NCBI RefSeq assembly: GCF_947631555.1
Contig: NZ_CANRLT010000013.1
Location: 1-44,286, forward strand
Reading direction: 5' to 3'
Origin: an uncultured Mailhella sp.
GTDB taxonomy: Bacteria; Desulfobacterota; Desulfovibrionia; Desulfovibrionales; Desulfovibrionaceae
DNA: 44,286 bases
The position numbers and the translations under genes are program-made. Of this stretch, positions 27,827 to 36,452 are shown piece after piece. How positions within the stretch are numbered: position 1 is the stretch's first letter; each line of letters starts with the position of its first letter. The notes under the pieces were generated by a model. That model saw only the letters and a list, made by a program, of their open reading frames with translations. It did not search any database and was not told the DNA's origin.

Positions 27827-28867
27827 ATGAAGATCAGCATCGCCATCAGCGGCGGGACCGACAGTCTGTTCGCCCTCCTCTCACTGCGTGAGCAGGGCCA
27901 CGAAGTGACGGCAGTTCACGCCCGTTTTCTCCCCACGCTCAAGAACGATCCTGTCCCGGCCATGCGGAAGCTGTGCAACAGGTTCGGCATTCCCCTCGTC
28001 CTCGCCGACCTGACGGCCTCATTTGCCGAACAGGTCATGACGCCCTTTGCGCTGATCCATATCCGGGCGCGCACCCCCAATCCCTGTGCACTCTGCAACC
28101 GAACCATGAAATTCGGTCTGCTCATGGACGCCGCCCTGAAGCACGGAGAACGCTACGCCACCGGACATTACGCAGCCATGGTCGAGCATCCCGTCTACGG
28201 TCTCACCCTGCGCTCGGGTTCGGACGGGAAAAAGGATCAGAGCTACTTTCTCGCTCTGGTCCCCGTGGAACGTCTGCGTCTCTGTGTTTTCCCCCTTGCT
28301 GAAAAAAAGAAGACGGATGTGCGGGCATGGCTCGCCAAACGCGGTCTGACACCGCCCGCGCCCACGGAAAGTCAGGAAATCTGCTTCGTGCCCGAAAACG
28401 ACCACTACGCCTGGCTCAAAGCCTGGAGCCAAGGAACAGGCACGCCGCTTCCCGGTGCGGGGCCGATGGTCCTGGAAGGGGAAGGCAGAGTCATTGCCGC
28501 TCACCGCGGACTCTGGAACTATACCGAAGGTCAGCGGCGCGGACTGGGCATCGCCTGCAAGGAAGCGCTGTACGTCCTGCGCCGGCTTCCCGAAAGCAAT
28601 ACCCTTGTGGTGGGTACACGGGACAGACTGGTCACGGATTCCTGCTGTGCCCGCGAGGTGAATCTCATGGTTCCCTGCGCACTGTGGCCGGAAGAAGTCT
28701 TCGTGCGCACTCGTTACCATCAGCGGCCCACTGCGGCCCATGTGGACATTTGCGGGGATGTGCTGAAGATAACCTTCGCCAGTCCCCAGTCCCCGCACGC
28801 TCCGGGACAGATCGCCGCCGTGTATGACCGCGATGGCTTTCTGCTCGCGGGAGGGGTTCTGGACTGA
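27827..28867 (+). CDS. mnmA: tRNA-specific 2-thiouridylase MnmA
   Basis: The 346-aa enzyme makes 2-thiouridine at position 34 of tRNAs for Lys, Glu and Gln, using ATP and a relayed persulfide. The PP-loop is SGGTDS (residues 8-13). The two active cysteines are in NPCALCNRTMKFG (Cys90, with an extra Cys87) and SQEICFVPE (Cys186). The C-terminal beta-barrel region ends with the family-typical GQIAAVYDRDGFLLAGGVL. The start at 27827 fits the family N-terminus MKISIAISGG; an upstream in-frame start would add 25 unrelated residues. It stands alone upstream of the heme cluster. Confidence 0.88.
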   Translation: MKISIAISGGTDSLFALLSLREQGHEVTAVHARFLPTLKNDPVPAMRKLCNRFGIPLVLADLTASFAEQVMTPFALIHIRARTPNPCALCNRTMKFGLLMDAALKHGERYATGHYAAMVEHPVYGLTLRSGSDGKKDQSYFLALVPVERLRLCVFPLAEKKKTDVRAWLAKRGLTPPAPTESQEICFVPENDHYAWLKAWSQGTGTPLPGAGPMVLEGEGRVIAAHRGLWNYTEGQRRGLGIACKEALYVLRRLPESNTLVVGTRDRLVTDSCCAREVNLMVPCALWPEEVFVRTRYHQRPTAAHVDICGDVLKITFASPQSPHAPGQIAAVYDRDGFLLAGGVLD

Positions 28868-28914
28868 CGTCCCCCGCTGCGGACTTCTCCCCGCAAAGAG
28901 CCGTTCCCCCCCGC

Positions 28915-28943
28915 TTGATTCCGGAACAAGGTACGGCTATCAT
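28915..28943 (+). promoter_or_regulatory. Promoter upstream of ahbC
   Basis: TTGATT (28915-28920), a 17-base spacer and TATCAT (28938-28943) lie 48 bases before the ahbC start codon. Confidence 0.5.
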
Positions 28944-28991
28944 CCCTTTCCCGCCGGTACGCTCCGGTCACACTCTAGCCAAGGATCCCTC

Positions 28992-30176
28992 ATGATTGGA
29001 ATCTCCAAACTTTACTGCGGACAGGTGGAACCTTCCGACGCTCTGCGTTACGGACGCCATTCCGGGAAACTTCCCTCACACCTGCTCCAGTTCTCCGCCG
29101 ATAAAAAGCCGGTGGTCGTCTGGAATATGACCCGCCGCTGCAACCTGAAATGCGTCCACTGCTATGCCCAGGCCGAGACGGAAAAGGGCGCGGATCCCAT
29201 CTCTACAGCACAAGCCAAAGTCATGATCGACGACCTCGCCGCCTACGGTGCACCGGTCATGCTCTTCTCCGGAGGCGAGCCCACCATCCGTCAGGACTTG
29301 CCGGAACTTGCCAGCTATGCCACGAAAAAGGGCATGCGTGCCGTCATCTCCACCAACGGGACGCTCATCGACCGAAACATGGCACGGCAGCTCAAGCAAG
29401 TTGGGCTTTCGTATGTAGGCGTTTCTCTGGACGGAGGCGAAGAAATCCATGACCGCTTCCGCGGCGTCAGCGGCGCGTTCCGCCGGGCACTGGAAGGGCT
29501 GGACTACTGCCGGGAAGAAGGCATCAAGGTGGGCCTGCGCTTCACCATCAACAAGCGCAACGCCGCGGACGTCTCCACGATTTTCGACATCCTCCGCGAA
29601 CGGGACATTCCCCGCGTGTGCTTCTATCATCTGGTGTACTCCGGGCGCGGTACCGAGCTTATCAAAGAAGACCTCAGCCATGCGGAAACCCGTGCCGTTG
29701 TGGATCTCATCATGGACAAGACCCGTGAATCCTTCGACGCCGGAAAGCCCAAGGAAGTTCTCACGGTGGACAACCATGCCGACGGCCCGTACGTCTGGAT
29801 GCGCCTGCTCCGGGAAGATCCAAAGCGTGCCGAAGAAGTCTTCGAGTTGCTCCAGTTCAACGAGGGCAACAGCTCCGGCCGTGGCATAGGCTGCATCTCC
29901 TGGAACGGCGATGTCAGCGCCGACCAGTTCTGGCGGCAGCATGTCTTCGGCAACGTGCTGGAACGCCCCTTCTCCAAAATCTGGGATGATCCCTCCATCG
30001 AACTGTTGCACAAGCTTAAGGACAAAAAGGCCCATGTGAAAGGGCGCTGCGCCAAGTGCCGCTTCCTGAACATCTGCGGCGGCAACTTCCGTTCCCGCGC
30101 CGAAGCCTTTTACGGCGATGAATGGGCACAGGATCCGGCCTGTTACCTCACCGATGAGGAAATCGGCATCAAATAG
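28992..30176 (+). CDS. ahbC: 12,18-didecarboxysiroheme deacetylase AhbC (radical SAM)
   Basis: The 394-aa radical SAM enzyme removes two acetate side chains from 12,18-didecarboxysiroheme to give Fe-coproporphyrin III in the siroheme-dependent heme pathway of sulfate reducers. The N-terminus MIGISKLYCG is typical of AhbC. The radical SAM cluster motif is CNLKCVHC (Cys50, 54, 57). The SPASM-like C-terminal region has cysteines in GIGCISWNGD and in CAKCRFLNICGG for auxiliary clusters. The start ATG 28992 matches the family; longer in-frame starts would reach back into mnmA. hemB and ahbD follow after a 440-bp gap. Confidence 0.9.
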   Translation: MIGISKLYCGQVEPSDALRYGRHSGKLPSHLLQFSADKKPVVVWNMTRRCNLKCVHCYAQAETEKGADPISTAQAKVMIDDLAAYGAPVMLFSGGEPTIRQDLPELASYATKKGMRAVISTNGTLIDRNMARQLKQVGLSYVGVSLDGGEEIHDRFRGVSGAFRRALEGLDYCREEGIKVGLRFTINKRNAADVSTIFDILRERDIPRVCFYHLVYSGRGTELIKEDLSHAETRAVVDLIMDKTRESFDAGKPKEVLTVDNHADGPYVWMRLLREDPKRAEEVFELLQFNEGNSSGRGIGCISWNGDVSADQFWRQHVFGNVLERPFSKIWDDPSIELLHKLKDKKAHVKGRCAKCRFLNICGGNFRSRAEAFYGDEWAQDPACYLTDEEIGIK

Positions 30177-30618
30177 CATCCTGTAACCACTTCCCATATC
30201 ACAACTTTCGTACACTGCTTCCACCGCGCCGCGTCCTCGAGAAACTGACGCGGCGCGTGTGCTATGGACAGAAACAGAACACGGGCAAAGCGAAGACCTC
30301 GCCTGAAGCGGCACGTTTCGCACTCCCTGACGGAATGCTAAACATATCCCGCCAGAGCCGTTGACCAGGAGCTGCACACCGCCAAAAAACAGCTCACGCT
30401 TCTTTCAACGAAGGAGACTGCTTCGGCAGCCCGCCCCATGCCGCTGCGGGGTACTCTTTGCACTGCAGCTCTGTCCCGTGCCCGGGTAGGGCGCTTTGCA
30501 GTGAGGCGTCCTCCCGGCTTCAGGACTCAGACCGTCCCTTTTCAACATACCCCGCCCGTGCTAGACTGCATCCATATTCATGAACTGCAACGCGCCCCAC
30601 GCACCTGAGGATATTTCC
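30177..30618. other. ahbC-hemB intergenic region with GC-rich hairpins
   Basis: No gene is supported. A perfect 11-bp stem, CGCGCCGCGTC (30225-30235) with 30247-30257, may end or stabilise the ahbC transcript but lacks a T-tract. A further pairing of CACTGCA with TGCAGTG (about 30460-30503) lies before the hemB promoter. Confidence 0.5.
30540..30567 (+). promoter_or_regulatory. Possible promoter of hemB
   Basis: TTTCAA (30540-30545), 16 bases, TAGACT (30562-30567). Its position supports the hemB start at 30619 rather than at 30580. Confidence 0.35.
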
Positions 30619-31617
30619 ATGACCGAATGTTCCTTCCACCGCGGCCGCCGTCTGCGCCGCACACCCATTCTGCGCGAAATGATTTGCGAGACTTCGCTTT
30701 CCGCCGCCGATCTCATTATGCCCTATTTCGTGGTGGACACTCCAGACGCTTCCTTCCGCCAGCCCATTGCCTCCATGCCCGGACAGTTTCAGCTCTCGCT
30801 GAAGGAGCTGGAAAAGGAAATCAGTCGGGCCGTGGCTCTCGGTCTGCGCGCCGTACTCCTCTTCGGGATTCCCGCAAGCAAGGACCCCGCCGGCTCCGGG
30901 GCCTACGCCCGCGACGGCATCGTACAGCGCGCCACGCGCATGATCAAGCAGCGCTGGCCCGAACTTCTGGTCATCACCGACCTGTGTTTGTGCGAGTACA
31001 CCTCGCACGGACACTGCGGACTCATCGCCGATGGCGACAAAACGGGGCATGTGCTCAACGATGCCACGCTCGACCTGCTGGCCAGAACCGCGGTCTCTCA
31101 GGCCGAGGCCGGAGCGGACATCATCGCTCCTTCCGACATGATGGACGGGCGCGTACTGGCGCTGCGCACGGCTCTGGACAAGGCCGGATATGAGGAAACG
31201 CCCATCATGTCCTATGCTGTCAAGTACGCCTCCGCCTACTACGGGCCGTTCCGCGACGCTGCGGAATCCCCCCCCCACTTCGGCGACCGCCGCACGTATC
31301 AGATGGATCCCGGCAACGCACTGGAAGCCCTGCGCGAAATGGAAGCCGACATTACGGAAGGGGCTGACATGTTCATTATCAAACCCGCCGGGCCGTATCA
31401 GGACATTATCCGCCTCGTGCGCGATCGCTTCGACGTGCCGCTGGCGGCCTATCAGGTGAGCGGAGAATATTCCCTCATCTGCGCCGCCGCCCAAAACGGC
31501 TGGATCGACCGCAAAGCCGTCATCATGGAATCCCTCACGGGCATCAAGCGCGCCGGAGCCAGGATGATTATTTCCTACTTCTCCGTGGAAGCCCTGCGCG
31601 AAGGCTGGATACACTGA
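30619..31617 (+). CDS. hemB: Delta-aminolevulinic acid dehydratase (porphobilinogen synthase) HemB
   Basis: The 332-aa enzyme condenses two 5-aminolevulinates to porphobilinogen in the cytosol. The two active-site lysines are in [11 protein letters not shown] (Lys202) and [10 protein letters not shown] (Lys255). The zinc-type site [11 protein letters not shown] supplies Cys123, Cys125 and Cys133. The length is normal. ATG 30619 is preceded by GAGG; an in-frame ATG at 30580 would lie within a few bases of the predicted transcription start. The stop overlaps the ahbD start (TGATG), so the two are translationally coupled. Confidence 0.93.
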   Translation: MTECSFHRGRRLRRTPILREMICETSLSAADLIMPYFVVDTPDASFRQPIASMPGQFQLSLKELEKEISRAVALGLRAVLLFGIPASKDPAGSGAYARDGIVQRATRMIKQRWPELLVITDLCLCEYTSHGHCGLIADGDKTGHVLNDATLDLLARTAVSQAEAGADIIAPSDMMDGRVLALRTALDKAGYEETPIMSYAVKYASAYYGPFRDAAESPPHFGDRRTYQMDPGNALEALREMEADITEGADMFIIKPAGPYQDIIRLVRDRFDVPLAAYQVSGEYSLICAAAQNGWIDRKAVIMESLTGIKRAGARMIISYFSVEALREGWIH

Positions 31618-32762
31618 TGACGTGCCCCGAATCCGCTTCCGGCCTCGGCTCCTGCCACCCCGGCGGGCATCCTCTGCGCACTTCCAGCGGCCACGCTTCC
31701 CGCTTTCTGCCCGATGGTTCCCCGAAATGCCGCCTCATTGCCTGGGAAGTAACCCGTTCCTGCAACCTGGCCTGCAAACACTGCCGGGCCGAAGCTCATC
31801 CCGAACCCTACCCCGGCGAACTTTCCACCGATGAAGCCAAGGCCCTCATCGATACCTTCCCCGAAGTGGGCAGCCCCATCGTCATCTTCACCGGCGGCGA
31901 TCCCATGATGCGCCCCGACGTTTACGAACTGGCCGCCTACGCACGAGATAAGGGACTGCGTTGCGTCATGTCGCCCAACGGTACGCTCATCACCCCAGAA
32001 AACGCCCGCCGCATACGCGAAGCCGGCTTTCAGCGCTGCTCCATCTCCATTGACGGCGCGAATGCGGCAAGCCATGACAACTTCCGAGGCGTGCCCGGCG
32101 CCTTCGCTGCATCCATGCGCGGCATCGAGTGTCTCAAGGCCGAAGGCGTGGAGTTCCAGATCAATACCACGGTGACCAAGAGCAACCTGCATTCCTTCCG
32201 CGACATTTTCCGCCTCTGCGAGCGCGTGGGCGCTGCGGCCTGGCACATCTTCCTGCTTGTACCCATGGGACGCGCCGCGGATCTTCAGGAAGAAGTCATC
32301 ACCGCCAGGGAATATGAGGATGTGCTGCACTGGTTCTACGACTTCAGGAAAACGACCTCCATGCACCTTAAAGCCACCTGCGCGCCGCACTATTACCGCA
32401 TCATGCGTCAGCGGGCCAGCGAAGACGGCCTTGCCGTGAACATGGACAACTTCGGCATGGACGCCATGACCCGCGGCTGCCTGGGTGGAACGGGCTTCTG
32501 TTTTATCAGTCATACCGGCCAGCTCCAGCCCTGCGGCTACCTCACTCTGGACTGCGGCAACGTGCGCTCCACCCCCTTCCCCAAACTCTGGAAAGAGACG
32601 CCGTGGTTTCTGAAATTCCGCGACCAGAGCGCCTATGAGGGCAAGTGCGGCGTGTGCGAATTCCACAAGGTCTGCGGCGGCTGCCGTGCCCGCGCCTACA
32701 GCATGACCGGCGATCCCATGTCTCAGGAACCGCTCTGCCTCTACCAGCCGCAGAAAAAATGA
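31617..32762 (+). CDS. ahbD: Heme b synthase AhbD (radical SAM)
   Basis: The 381-aa radical SAM enzyme converts Fe-coproporphyrin III to heme b by oxidative decarboxylation of two propionates. The cluster motif is CNLACKHC (Cys49, 53, 56), preceded by the family-typical SPKCRLIAWEVTRS and followed by FTGGDPMMRPDV. C-terminal cysteines for an auxiliary cluster are in CGVCEFHKVCGGC. It overlaps hemB at its 5' end and ends 11 bases before the siroheme decarboxylase subunit gene, in one operon. Confidence 0.9.
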   Translation: MTCPESASGLGSCHPGGHPLRTSSGHASRFLPDGSPKCRLIAWEVTRSCNLACKHCRAEAHPEPYPGELSTDEAKALIDTFPEVGSPIVIFTGGDPMMRPDVYELAAYARDKGLRCVMSPNGTLITPENARRIREAGFQRCSISIDGANAASHDNFRGVPGAFAASMRGIECLKAEGVEFQINTTVTKSNLHSFRDIFRLCERVGAAAWHIFLLVPMGRAADLQEEVITAREYEDVLHWFYDFRKTTSMHLKATCAPHYYRIMRQRASEDGLAVNMDNFGMDAMTRGCLGGTGFCFISHTGQLQPCGYLTLDCGNVRSTPFPKLWKETPWFLKFRDQSAYEGKCGVCEFHKVCGGCRARAYSMTGDPMSQEPLCLYQPQKK

Positions 32763-32773
32763 CGGAGGACGCC

Positions 32774-33238
32774 ATGCCGCAACCCGAAACTCTGGACACT
32801 CTCGATAAAAAGCTGCTGGACATCATTCAGACCGATTTTCCCATAGAACCTCGCCCATACGCCGTACTGGGAGAACGGCTCGGCATTGGTGAAGAAGAAG
32901 CTCTGGCGCGGGTGAAGAACCTGAAATCCCGCAGAATCATCCGCCGGCTGGGGGCCAACTTCCAAAGTTCGGCACTGGGCTTCCGCTCCACGCTCTGCGG
33001 GGCGCATGTGCCCGAAGGCAAACTGGACAATTTCATCGCCTGTGTGAACGCCCTGCCCGGCGTAACCCATAACTACCTGAGAAAACACAAGTTCAATGTC
33101 TGGTTCACCGTCATCGGCCCCTCCTGGGAAGACGTGTGCGCCACCATCGACGGCATCACAAAAAGCACGGGCGTGCCCGTCATGAATCTGCCCGCGACAA
33201 AACTGTTCAAAATCCGCGTGGATTTTCCGATGGAATGA
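32774..33238 (+). CDS. Siroheme decarboxylase subunit, AhbA/AhbB-type (Lrp/AsnC-like fold)
   Basis: The 154-aa product begins LDTLDKKLLDIIQTDFPIEP, the usual start of AhbA/AhbB proteins, with an AsnC-like winged helix (GIGEEEALARVKNLKSR) and a ligand domain with PGVTHNYLRKHKFNVWFTV. AhbA and AhbB together remove two carboxyl groups from siroheme, the first committed step of this heme route. I cannot tell alpha from beta subunit by eye. The start ATG 32774 has GGAGG seven bases upstream; an ATG at 32759 overlaps the ahbD stop. Only one of the two subunits is in this window. Confidence 0.85.
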   Translation: MPQPETLDTLDKKLLDIIQTDFPIEPRPYAVLGERLGIGEEEALARVKNLKSRRIIRRLGANFQSSALGFRSTLCGAHVPEGKLDNFIACVNALPGVTHNYLRKHKFNVWFTVIGPSWEDVCATIDGITKSTGVPVMNLPATKLFKIRVDFPME

Positions 33239-33293
33239 GCGCAAGCCGCCCAGCGGACTTCCCGTCCACCTCAGCCCTGTGCCGGAGGCCACC

Positions 33294-34049
33294 ATGTCCG
33301 ATCCCCGTCTGCAGAAACTGACTGCTCTTCTCGGCTGCGACGATCCCCTGGCTATCCAGTACGCCGCAGCGCCGCCCGAAGCCGCCCTGACCCCGGCAAC
33401 GGCCGGGCACAGCTGTATCCTCAACTACATGCGCCTCGCCCGCTCGCGCAGGATGGCCGCCGCCTTCACTCCGGAAACGACCGCCTGCATGGGCGGCAAG
33501 GTCTATCTGGGCTATCTCCTGCCCCCACCGGACCGCATCGCGCACTTCGTGACCACCGGCTATCAGGATGGACCGGGAGAACGCTACCTGCCCGATCCGG
33601 CCTCCATGCACCGCTTCTTCAAAGATCTGAACATTCAGCCTGCACCCGCGCCCTGCTGCATCGTGCGTCCGGCAGGTACGCTCAAAGCCGGGGACAGGCC
33701 AGACCTTTACTGCTTCCATGCCCGCGGCGAAACACTCTCCGGTCTGATGACGCTAGCCTGCTTCGCTCTGGACGATCATCACGCCGTAGTCTCTCCCTTT
33801 GGTTCGGGCTGTGCCAATGTCTTCGCCTGGCCTTTGCACTACCAGCGCAAAGGCGAGAAAAAGGCCGTCCTCGGCGGAGCCGATCCCTCCTGCCGGCCCT
33901 ATCTGAAGACGGACGAATTGACCTTCACCGTCACGGCGAACATCCTTGAAGCTATGCTCGACGTCTACCCTCAGTCCTTCCTCATGGGAAAGACCTGGGC
34001 CGGTGTGCGCAAGAAGGCGGAAAAAAGCGCTCAAACCTGGGGCAGCTGA
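33294..34049 (+). CDS. DUF169 family protein
   Basis: The 251-aa soluble protein has the DUF169 look: LTALLGCDDPLAIQYA at the start, CFHARGETLSGLM in the middle and SPFGSGCANVFAWPL (conserved Gly/Cys) before the C-terminal helix. The function is unknown; members of this family are often found near metal or heme metabolism in anaerobes. The start ATG 33294 follows GGAGG by six bases; GTG 33279 is an alternative. It lies 55 bp after the siroheme decarboxylase gene in the same direction and may be the last gene of the heme operon. Confidence 0.8.
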   Translation: MSDPRLQKLTALLGCDDPLAIQYAAAPPEAALTPATAGHSCILNYMRLARSRRMAAAFTPETTACMGGKVYLGYLLPPPDRIAHFVTTGYQDGPGERYLPDPASMHRFFKDLNIQPAPAPCCIVRPAGTLKAGDRPDLYCFHARGETLSGLMTLACFALDDHHAVVSPFGSGCANVFAWPLHYQRKGEKKAVLGGADPSCRPYLKTDELTFTVTANILEAMLDVYPQSFLMGKTWAGVRKKAEKSAQTWGS

Positions 34050-34363
34050 CAGTCTCTCGTTTTTTCCGTACGTTTTCCGAAGGCCGGTCACGGGCAGTTT
34101 TGCCTTGTGTCGCAAGTCTGCTCCTTTGCTCCGCAGACTGTAACATTATGCAAGAATCTCCTCTTTTGCCCGCAAAACGCCGTGAGCGCACGAGAAAACA
34201 TCGTGTATCTCTCTTTTTTTATTTATTTTTCTCCCTTACATAATCTTTCATGCGGTGTTTTTTCCTCCTCAGAGCCTTTTGCCTTAATCTTGCCAGATGT
34301 TATAAGGTGCTTATCTGCAAAGGGAAAAAAACACGCCCTTCCGGTTCGCAAGGAGATTTTGCC
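34050..34363. other. Intergenic region, AT-rich, with a possible promoter
   Basis: No gene is supported. TTGCCT and TATAAG near 34280-34307 (spacer about 16) could drive the zinc ribbon gene that follows. Confidence 0.4.
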
Positions 34364-34633
34364 ATGCCTCTGTATGACTTCGAATGCCGTGACTGCCGTC
34401 ACACCTTTGAAGAACTTGCCTTCACCGAGGACGAGCTGCCTCTCTGTCCAAAATGCGGCTCTTCTCACACCAGCCGTCTGGTCTCCGCTCCCAGTCCGCT
34501 GAAGACAGGAGCCTTCCCCTTCAAAATAGGCCCCCGCCCGGCCTGGATGGACAACAAGAACCTCAACCGCAGCGCGCCCTGCCACGGGAACTGCGCCGGT
34601 TGTGGAGGCGGTTCCGGCACGAACAGCGAATAG
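34364..34633 (+). CDS. FmdB-type zinc ribbon protein
   Basis: The 89-aa protein starts with MPLYDFECRDC and carries four cysteines in CRDC and CPKC, the zinc ribbon of the FmdB/CxxC_CxxC_SSSS family. The C-terminal part ends in a Cys/Gly-rich tail (CHGNCAGCGGGSG) that could bind a second metal. The function of this family is not established. The start at ATG 34364 follows AAGGAGA; earlier in-frame codons do not resemble the family. The HtrA gene follows 95 bp later. Confidence 0.85.
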   Translation: MPLYDFECRDCRHTFEELAFTEDELPLCPKCGSSHTSRLVSAPSPLKTGAFPFKIGPRPAWMDNKNLNRSAPCHGNCAGCGGGSGTNSE

Positions 34634-34728
34634 GTATGGCACTTTTACCATGAGCCTCCGGCCGTTCCCGTTTATGACGATGGGAAGAGCTGTTGTTTAC
34701 TCGGATTTGATACTCAAGGAGTTTTACC

Positions 34729-36141
34729 ATGCATAACTTTTTCAGGAAAACGGCGTTTGCCGTCACAGGCATTTTTCTCATGACTTCTGTCGCAGTTGCG
34801 GCCCCGGCACTGCCGGACTTCGTCCCTCTCGCCAAATCCGCAGGGCCCGCGGTAGTCAACATCAGTACGGAGCGTGAAGTGGTCAGCCCCGTGATGAACA
34901 TGTTCAACTTCCCGGGCATGGAGCAGTTCTTTGAACAGTTCGGCGGCCCCTTCGGTATGCGTCAGGGTCCGGCTCCCAAACAAAAGAGCACGGCGCTCGG
35001 CTCAGGCTTCATCATCTCGGCGGACGGCTATATCGTGACGAACAACCATGTCGTGGAAGGTGCGGACAAAGTCACCGTGAACATGAACGGCGACAATTCC
35101 GAATCCCTCCCTGCCAAAATCATCGGCACCGATGCCGAAACGGATCTTGCTCTGCTCAAGGTGGAGACCTCCAAGACCCTGCCTGTGCTGAAATTCGGTG
35201 ATTCCGACGCCATGGAAGTCGGGGAATGGGTAGTGGCCATCGGCAACCCCTTCGGCCTGAACAACACGGTGACTGCCGGCATCGTGAGCGCCAAGGGGCG
35301 CAACATCCACGCCGGGCCCTTCGACAACTTCCTTCAGACCGATGCCTCCATCAACCCCGGCAACAGCGGCGGCCCGCTCATCAACATGAACGGTGAAGTC
35401 ATCGGCATCAATACCGCCATTTCCGCCAGTGGACAGGGCATTGGCTTCGCCATCCCCAGCAGCCTGGCTTCCAGAATCATCAATGAACTGCGCGAAGGCA
35501 AAAAGATCAGCCGCGGCTGGATGGGCGTAACCATTCAGGATGTGAAACCCGACATGGCCAAGGCTCTCGGTCTCAAGGAAAGCACCGGCGCTCTCATCGG
35601 TTCCGTCATACCCGATGAACCCGCGGACAAGGCAGGGCTTAAAGACGGCGACATCATCATTCGCGTGGGCAAGACGCCCATCCACAACGCATCAGAACTC
35701 ACCCGCAGTGTGGCCGAACTCAAGCCCAACACCAAGACCGAAATCACGGTCAATCGCAACGGCAAGGAACTGACCCGCACCGTCACCCTGGGCGAGCGCG
35801 CTTCCCATACCGGCGTGGCAGAAAACGGCTCGGATTCCCCGACCAATATCGGCATAGGCATCCGCCCCCTGACACCTGAAGACGCCCGTGCCCTTCAGAT
35901 CCCAACGGATACAAAAGGCCTGCTCATCGTGAACGTGGCAAGTGGCAGCCCAGCCGCCGACGCCGGCCTGCGCAGTGGTGACGTCATTCTCTCCGCCAAC
36001 CTCACGCCCGTGACCTCCACGGACGAACTGGCCTCCGTCCTCAAAAAGGAGGGCAAGGAACGCGGAGCCGTCATGTTCCAGATCAACCGTCGCGGCAATG
36101 TCTTCTTCATCACCGTATCACTGGACAAGGAAAAGAAATAA
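34729..36141 (+). CDS. degP: Periplasmic serine protease DegP/DegQ (HtrA family, Do-type)
   Basis: The 470-aa protein degrades misfolded envelope proteins. It has a Sec signal peptide (about residues 1-26), a trypsin-like domain with the catalytic triad His107 (TNNHVVEGAD), Asp139 (ETDLALLKV) and Ser213 (GNSGGPLIN), and two PDZ domains (about 260-355 and 370-465). Size and spacing match DegP/DegQ. AAGGAG lies seven bases before the ATG. It is followed by a strong terminator at 36197-36229. I cannot separate DegP from DegQ or MucD subtypes by eye. Confidence 0.9.
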   Translation: MHNFFRKTAFAVTGIFLMTSVAVAAPALPDFVPLAKSAGPAVVNISTEREVVSPVMNMFNFPGMEQFFEQFGGPFGMRQGPAPKQKSTALGSGFIISADGYIVTNNHVVEGADKVTVNMNGDNSESLPAKIIGTDAETDLALLKVETSKTLPVLKFGDSDAMEVGEWVVAIGNPFGLNNTVTAGIVSAKGRNIHAGPFDNFLQTDASINPGNSGGPLINMNGEVIGINTAISASGQGIGFAIPSSLASRIINELREGKKISRGWMGVTIQDVKPDMAKALGLKESTGALIGSVIPDEPADKAGLKDGDIIIRVGKTPIHNASELTRSVAELKPNTKTEITVNRNGKELTRTVTLGERASHTGVAENGSDSPTNIGIGIRPLTPEDARALQIPTDTKGLLIVNVASGSPAADAGLRSGDVILSANLTPVTSTDELASVLKKEGKERGAVMFQINRRGNVFFITVSLDKEKK

Positions 36142-36196
36142 TCCCCACCCCACTCCGGAGTGCCCGGACGCACGTCCAGGCACTCCCTTCCTCCAG

Positions 36197-36229
36197 AAAA
36201 AGCGGGCAGTCAGACTGTCCGCTTTTTTC
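36197..36229 (+). terminator. Intrinsic terminator after degP
   Basis: AAAAAGCGG...CCGCTTTTTT: a stem AGCGG-CAG / CTG-CCGCT with a short loop, flanked by A and T runs, so it could also work on the minus strand. Confidence 0.75.
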
Positions 36230-36371
36230 TGTGTACCTTTTCTTTCTCATACGCTGAGCCGCCCTGCGCGAAAAAGAAGAAGTCAGCGTGTAAACCGGTG
36301 CGTACATCAAAACTTTTCCGCCTGAATAACTTTTCGGATGCTTCCAGGTGGCAGCGGAACGCGTTTAACGG

Positions 36372-36405
36372 ACAATGCCGGTCGGTGTCCACCGGCCGGC
36401 ATTGT
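36372..36405. other. Strong 16-bp stem-loop between convergent genes
   Basis: ACAATGCCGGTCGGTG (36372-36387) pairs with 36390-36405 with one G-U pair. No T-tract follows on either strand. It sits between the degP and the minus-strand oxidoreductase terminators. Confidence 0.5.
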
Positions 36406-36410
36406 TGACA

Positions 36411-36438
36411 GAAAAGACCGCTCCCCAAAGGAAGCGGC
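36411..36438 (-). terminator. Intrinsic terminator of the CoA-disulfide-reductase-like gene
   Basis: On the minus strand the stem CCGCTTCC/GGGAGCGG (36437-36418, loop TTTG) is followed by TCTTTTC. It lies 15 bp after the stop codon. Confidence 0.7.
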
Positions 36439-36452
36439 CCAGTTCACAGTGA

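Noticed and set aside
30225-30257. Intrinsic terminator after ahbC
   Set aside because: The 11-bp GC stem is perfect but has no T-tract, so I list it only as a hairpin.
29076-32666. Long minus-strand open frames opposite ahbC, hemB and ahbD
   Set aside because: They are shadows of GC-rich coding sequence: no ribosome-binding sites, no recognisable motifs, and fully covered by well-identified plus-strand genes.
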